From Clostridiales bacterium (GTDB lineage Bacteria > Bacillota > Clostridia > Lachnospirales > Lachnospiraceae): 10,759 bases of DNA. Positions 7,200 to 10,759 of the stretch are shown here, one piece after another. The stretch is taken from the NCBI GenBank assembly GCA_021203285.1, contig JAJQBM010000217.1:1-10759 (forward strand). The letters are read 5' to 3'. Position numbers and translations under genes: made by a program. The notes under the pieces were generated by a model. That model ran no database searches and was not told where the DNA came from. It was given only the letters and a program-made list of their open reading frames with translations. How positions within the stretch are numbered: the stretch's first letter is position 1; each line of letters opens with the position of its first letter.

Positions 7200-10100
7200 A
7201 GGCTTTTCTGGAACCGCTGCGGGAGCTGGCTCATTTTGAAGAGCTGGAACAGACGGTATCCCGACGGCGCGGTGTTTTGAGCGCCTCGGGTTGTACGGAT
7301 GCACAAAAACCACATATCATGTATGCGTTAAACCGGGCGTCGATGGGCGACCGGCTGATTGTCACGTTCAGCGAACAAAAGGCGAGGGAGCTTTTGGAGT
7401 CGTACCGCTTTTTTGATCCGGAGGTGCTCTACTATCCGGCAAGGGATATTCTTTTTTATCAGTCGGATGTCCGGGGCAATGCCCTGACCCGGGAGCGGAT
7501 GCGAGTATACCGTGCGCTGGCCGGGGAAGAGGCGCCTGCCGTCATCACCACATTTGACGCGCTGATGGATCACCTTGCAAAGCCGCAGGTGATCGAGTCC
7601 TCGCTTCTGCACTTTGTCCGAGGGGAGAGCATTCGTCTGGAGGAAGTGTGTCGGCAGTTGGTCGGCGTGGGATACGAATATAATTATCAGGTTGAGGAGC
7701 CGGGACAGTTTTCTGTACGGTGCGGGATTATGGATATTTTCCCGCTGACAGAGGAGGTGCCGTGGCGTATTGAGCTCTGGGGAGATGAGGTGGATTCCAT
7801 CCGCAGCTTCAGCCCGGAGAGTCAGCGCTCTCTGGATACCACCGATCGTCTGACGGCCTGGCCGGCCAGCGAGCTGGTGCTGGATCCGGAGCGGATGCGG
7901 GCGGGATTGTCCGCGATCGAGGCGGATGCGGAGAGCCTGAGTGAACAGTTCCGAAAGGAAATGAAGACGGAGGAGGCGTTTCGGGTGCGCCGGACGGCCG
8001 ATGCCGTCCGGGAGGCGCTGGAGGAGCTATCCGCGGTTCGCCAGACAGAGAGCTTTCTGCCGTATTTTTATGAGGATGCGGTCAGCTTTCTGGATTATTT
8101 TTCCTACGAGGCGGACCGGCGCGGAAAGCCGTTCTGCATTTTCATGGATGAACCGGTTCGCTGCGCGGAGAAGGGGCGGGCAGTAGAGAAAGAGTTTTCC
8201 GACAGCATGCAGCAGCGTTTGGAGAAGGGATATGTGCTGCCGCGGCAGGCGGATATGCTGACAACCGCAGATCAGACGACCACCTCCATTGGGAGGAACC
8301 GCTGTGTCCTTCTCTCCTCTCTAGAAACGAGACAGGGAGATTTTGCCGCGGAACGCAGCTTTTATTTTCAGGTAAAATCCGTCAATTCCTATCAGGGAAG
8401 CTTTGACCTGCTGAAGCAGGATCTGATCCGCTATAAAAAGGAGCGCTACCGGGTGATCCTTCTGTGCAGCTCGAAGACCAGGGCGCAGCGCATGGCAAAG
8501 GATCTGCAGGAGGAGGACATTCCGGCTTTTTTCAGCGCCGATACCGACCGCACGGTGGCGGAGGGGGAGATCATGGTGATCTGCGGCGGCCTGAAAAAGG
8601 GCTTCGCCTACCCGGATATCCGGTTTGTCGTGCTGACGGAGACGGATATTTTCGGGGCAGAGAAAAAGAAAAAACCGCACAGGAAGTATAACGGGGGCGA
8701 GCATGTGGCCGGCCTCGGCGAGCTGCGGCAAGGAGAGTATGTGATCCATGAAAATCACGGGCTCGGCATTTACCGCGGGATCGAAAAGGTAGAGGTCAAT
8801 CATACGGTGCGGGATTACATAAAGATCGAGTATGAGGGCGGCGGCGTCCTCTATACGCTGGCGACTCAGCTTGACCTGATCCAGAAGTACAATTTCACCG
8901 GTGAGAGCCGGCCGAAGCTGAACCGCCTGGGCGGCAAAGAGTGGAGCAAGACGACCGGGAGCGTCCGGAAAGCGGTACAGGATATCGCGAAGGATATGGT
9001 GGAGCTCTATGCCGCGCGCCAGAGCTCGCAGGGGTATCAGTACGGGCCGGATACGGTCTGGCAGACGGAGTTTGAGGAAATGTTCCCCTATGAGGAGACC
9101 GACGACCAGCTTCGCGCCATCGCGGAGACGAAGGCGGACATGGAGAGCACAAAGATCATGGACCGTCTGATCTGCGGCGATGTGGGGTTCGGTAAGACGG
9201 AGGTGGCGATCCGTGCGGCGTTTAAGGCGGTCCAGGAGAACAAACAGGTGGTTTATCTGGTGCCGACCACGATTCTGGCGCAGCAGCATTACACGAATTT
9301 TGTCCAGCGGCTGAAGGATTTTCCGGTGAATGTGGATATGGTCTGCCGTTTCCGTACGAAAGCGCAGCAGCGCGATACATTAAAACGCGTCAGTCAGGGC
9401 AGGGTGGATATCCTGATTGGGACACACCGGGTTTTGTCAAAGGATGTTCAGTATAAGGATCTGGGACTGTTGATTATCGATGAGGAACAGCGGTTCGGCG
9501 TCTCTCAGAAGGAGAAAATCAAACAGTTAAAAAAGACGGTGGATGTCCTCTCCCTGTCCGCGACTCCGATTCCCCGCACCCTTCACATGAGTATGGTCGG
9601 AATCCGCGATATGAGTGTGCTGACGGAGCCGCCGCGGGACCGGATGCCGATCCAGACCTATGTCATGGAGTATAATGAGGAGATGGTGCGGGAGGCGATC
9701 GAGCGTGAGCTGGCAAGGGACGGACAGGTCTACTATGTCTACAACCGGGTTGCGGCGATCGCGGAGGTCGCGGGGCGGATTGCCCGTCTCGTGCCGGACG
9801 CGCAGGTGGCGTTTGCCCACGGGCAGATGAGCGAACGGGAGCTGGAACAGGTGATGTACCGGTTCATGAACGGGGAGATCAATGTCCTTGTCTCCACCAC
9901 GATCATTGAGACCGGTATGGACATTGCGAATGTCAACACGATCATTATTCACGATGCGGATAATATGGGACTGGCACAGTTGTATCAGCTCCGCGGCAGA
10001 GTGGGGCGGTCCAACCGGACGGCGTATGCGTTCCTCATGTACCGCGGGAACCGGATGCTGCGGGAGGTGGCGGAGAAACGGCTGTCCGCCATACGGGAAT

Positions 10101-10729
10101 ACACGGAGCTGGGCAGCGGCATCCGCATTGCCATGAAGGATCTGGAGATCCGCGGTGCCGGAAATCTGCTGGGCGCGGAGCAGCACGGGCACATGGAGGC
10201 AGTGGGATATGAGCTGTACTGCAAGATGCTTAAGGAAGCGATTCAGTCCGAGCAGGGCATCGTGTCGGAGGAACCGTTTGACACGGTGGTCGATATCGAA
10301 GTCAGCGCATATATACCGGCCTCTTATATCGAGAACGAAGCCCTGAGGCTGGACATTTACAAGAGAATCGCCGCCATCGGTTCCGAACAGGAGAAGGAGG
10401 AGATTCTGGATGAAATGATCGACCGGTTCGGGGAGCCACCCCGGCCGGTGCTGGATCTGCTTCTGGCGGCGCAGCTTCGCCGACAGGCGCATCAACTGTA
10501 TTTTACCGAGATAAAGGAAAGCCCGGACAGCGTTTGCTTTACCCTGTTTGAACGGGCAAAGCTGAATCCAGCGAAGATCCCGGATCTGGTGGAGCAACTG
10601 CGCCCGCGGCTGACATTTGTCGCGGATCAGAAGCGGCCGCGCTTCCTTTACCGCCGAAAAAAAGGCGATCCGGATACGGTGGAGACCGTAAAAATGGTTT
10701 TGGACGCGTATCAGCAGATCTGTATGTGA
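7196..10729 (+). CDS. mfd: Transcription-repair coupling factor
   Basis: Mfd binds RNA polymerase stalled at DNA damage, pushes it off with ATP-driven translocation and recruits UvrA for nucleotide excision repair. At 1177 residues it is full length. The first 330 or so residues are the UvrB-like module (LYYPARDILFYQSD near 78-91, FSVRCGIMDIFP 172-183). The CarD-like RNA polymerase-interacting domain covers about 505-575 (GEYVIHENHGLGIYRGIE). The translocase has Walker A GDVGFGKT (661-668), DEEQ (762-765), SATPIPRT (788-795), STTIIETGMDI (900-910) and QLRGRVGRS (931-939), followed by the TRG region. The C-terminal domain with RFGEPPRPV (1077-1085) is the autoinhibitory UvrA-binding module. 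The ATG sits inside the end of pth (ATGA overlap), seven bases after GGGAG (7184-7188), so the genes are probably translationally coupled. The 30 bases after the stop show no terminator. Confidence 0.98.
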   Translation: MKAFLEPLRELAHFEELEQTVSRRRGVLSASGCTDAQKPHIMYALNRASMGDRLIVTFSEQKARELLESYRFFDPEVLYYPARDILFYQSDVRGNALTRERMRVYRALAGEEAPAVITTFDALMDHLAKPQVIESSLLHFVRGESIRLEEVCRQLVGVGYEYNYQVEEPGQFSVRCGIMDIFPLTEEVPWRIELWGDEVDSIRSFSPESQRSLDTTDRLTAWPASELVLDPERMRAGLSAIEADAESLSEQFRKEMKTEEAFRVRRTADAVREALEELSAVRQTESFLPYFYEDAVSFLDYFSYEADRRGKPFCIFMDEPVRCAEKGRAVEKEFSDSMQQRLEKGYVLPRQADMLTTADQTTTSIGRNRCVLLSSLETRQGDFAAERSFYFQVKSVNSYQGSFDLLKQDLIRYKKERYRVILLCSSKTRAQRMAKDLQEEDIPAFFSADTDRTVAEGEIMVICGGLKKGFAYPDIRFVVLTETDIFGAEKKKKPHRKYNGGEHVAGLGELRQGEYVIHENHGLGIYRGIEKVEVNHTVRDYIKIEYEGGGVLYTLATQLDLIQKYNFTGESRPKLNRLGGKEWSKTTGSVRKAVQDIAKDMVELYAARQSSQGYQYGPDTVWQTEFEEMFPYEETDDQLRAIAETKADMESTKIMDRLICGDVGFGKTEVAIRAAFKAVQENKQVVYLVPTTILAQQHYTNFVQRLKDFPVNVDMVCRFRTKAQQRDTLKRVSQGRVDILIGTHRVLSKDVQYKDLGLLIIDEEQRFGVSQKEKIKQLKKTVDVLSLSATPIPRTLHMSMVGIRDMSVLTEPPRDRMPIQTYVMEYNEEMVREAIERELARDGQVYYVYNRVAAIAEVAGRIARLVPDAQVAFAHGQMSERELEQVMYRFMNGEINVLVSTTIIETGMDIANVNTIIIHDADNMGLAQLYQLRGRVGRSNRTAYAFLMYRGNRMLREVAEKRLSAIREYTELGSGIRIAMKDLEIRGAGNLLGAEQHGHMEAVGYELYCKMLKEAIQSEQGIVSEEPFDTVVDIEVSAYIPASYIENEALRLDIYKRIAAIGSEQEKEEILDEMIDRFGEPPRPVLDLLLAAQLRRQAHQLYFTEIKESPDSVCFTLFERAKLNPAKIPDLVEQLRPRLTFVADQKRPRFLYRRKKGDPDTVETVKMVLDAYQQICM

Positions 10730-10759
10730 CAGCGGTAAAGAATAAAAACTTTTCGCACT

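Noticed and set aside
8321..10597. Two long minus-strand open frames (322 and 356 codons) inside mfd
   Set aside because: Both are fully embedded antisense to conserved Mfd translocase domains. Their composition is the reverse-complement shadow of mfd codon use and no start signals are present.

Overview
The window is a stretch of ordinary bacterial chromosome. It looks like a mid-GC member of the Bacillota, class Clostridia, most probably Lachnospiraceae; this is inferred from protein flavour and gene order, not from a database search. Supporting signs are an overlapping pth-mfd pair as in Bacillus, a DnaD-type primosome protein next to a DnaC/DnaI-type helicase loader, an HPr-family protein with an intact Ser46 region, and strong AGGAGG-type ribosome binding sites. 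No mobile element, CRISPR array, rRNA or tRNA is visible.

Layout. On the + strand, bases 1-1194 hold the 3' part of an NADP-type glutamate dehydrogenase gene (gdhA), cut by the window edge. After a 135-base gap with a possible promoter comes a small HPr-family gene (1330-1587). It lacks the phospho-accepting His15 but keeps Ser46, so it resembles Crh more than a PTS carrier. A hairpin terminator at 1598-1634 separates it from a convergent minus-strand block.

The minus-strand block, in order of transcription, is murC (6423-5041), a dnaD-like gene (4908-3850), a dnaC/dnaI-like helicase loader (3831-2854) and a long, divergent ribose-phosphate pyrophosphokinase, prs (2837-1644). The last three are tightly packed, with gaps of 18 and 16 bases, and probably form one operon. 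murC has a good sigma-A promoter. The dnaD-like gene has its own probable -10 box, preceded by a cluster of degenerate DnaA-box-like 9-mers (4971-5026). The block links cell-wall precursor synthesis, helicase loading at replication initiation and PRPP supply for nucleotides.

From a shared divergent control region (6424-6563), which contains a perfect 12-base palindrome, pth (6564-7199) and mfd (7196-10729) are read on the + strand with a 4-base overlap. The final 30 bases hold nothing recognisable.

No clearly new multi-gene system is present. The best leads are the Tyr15/Ser46 HPr-like protein, the DnaA-box-like cluster upstream of the primosome operon, the unusual PRPP synthase, and the palindrome in the murC/pth divergent promoter.
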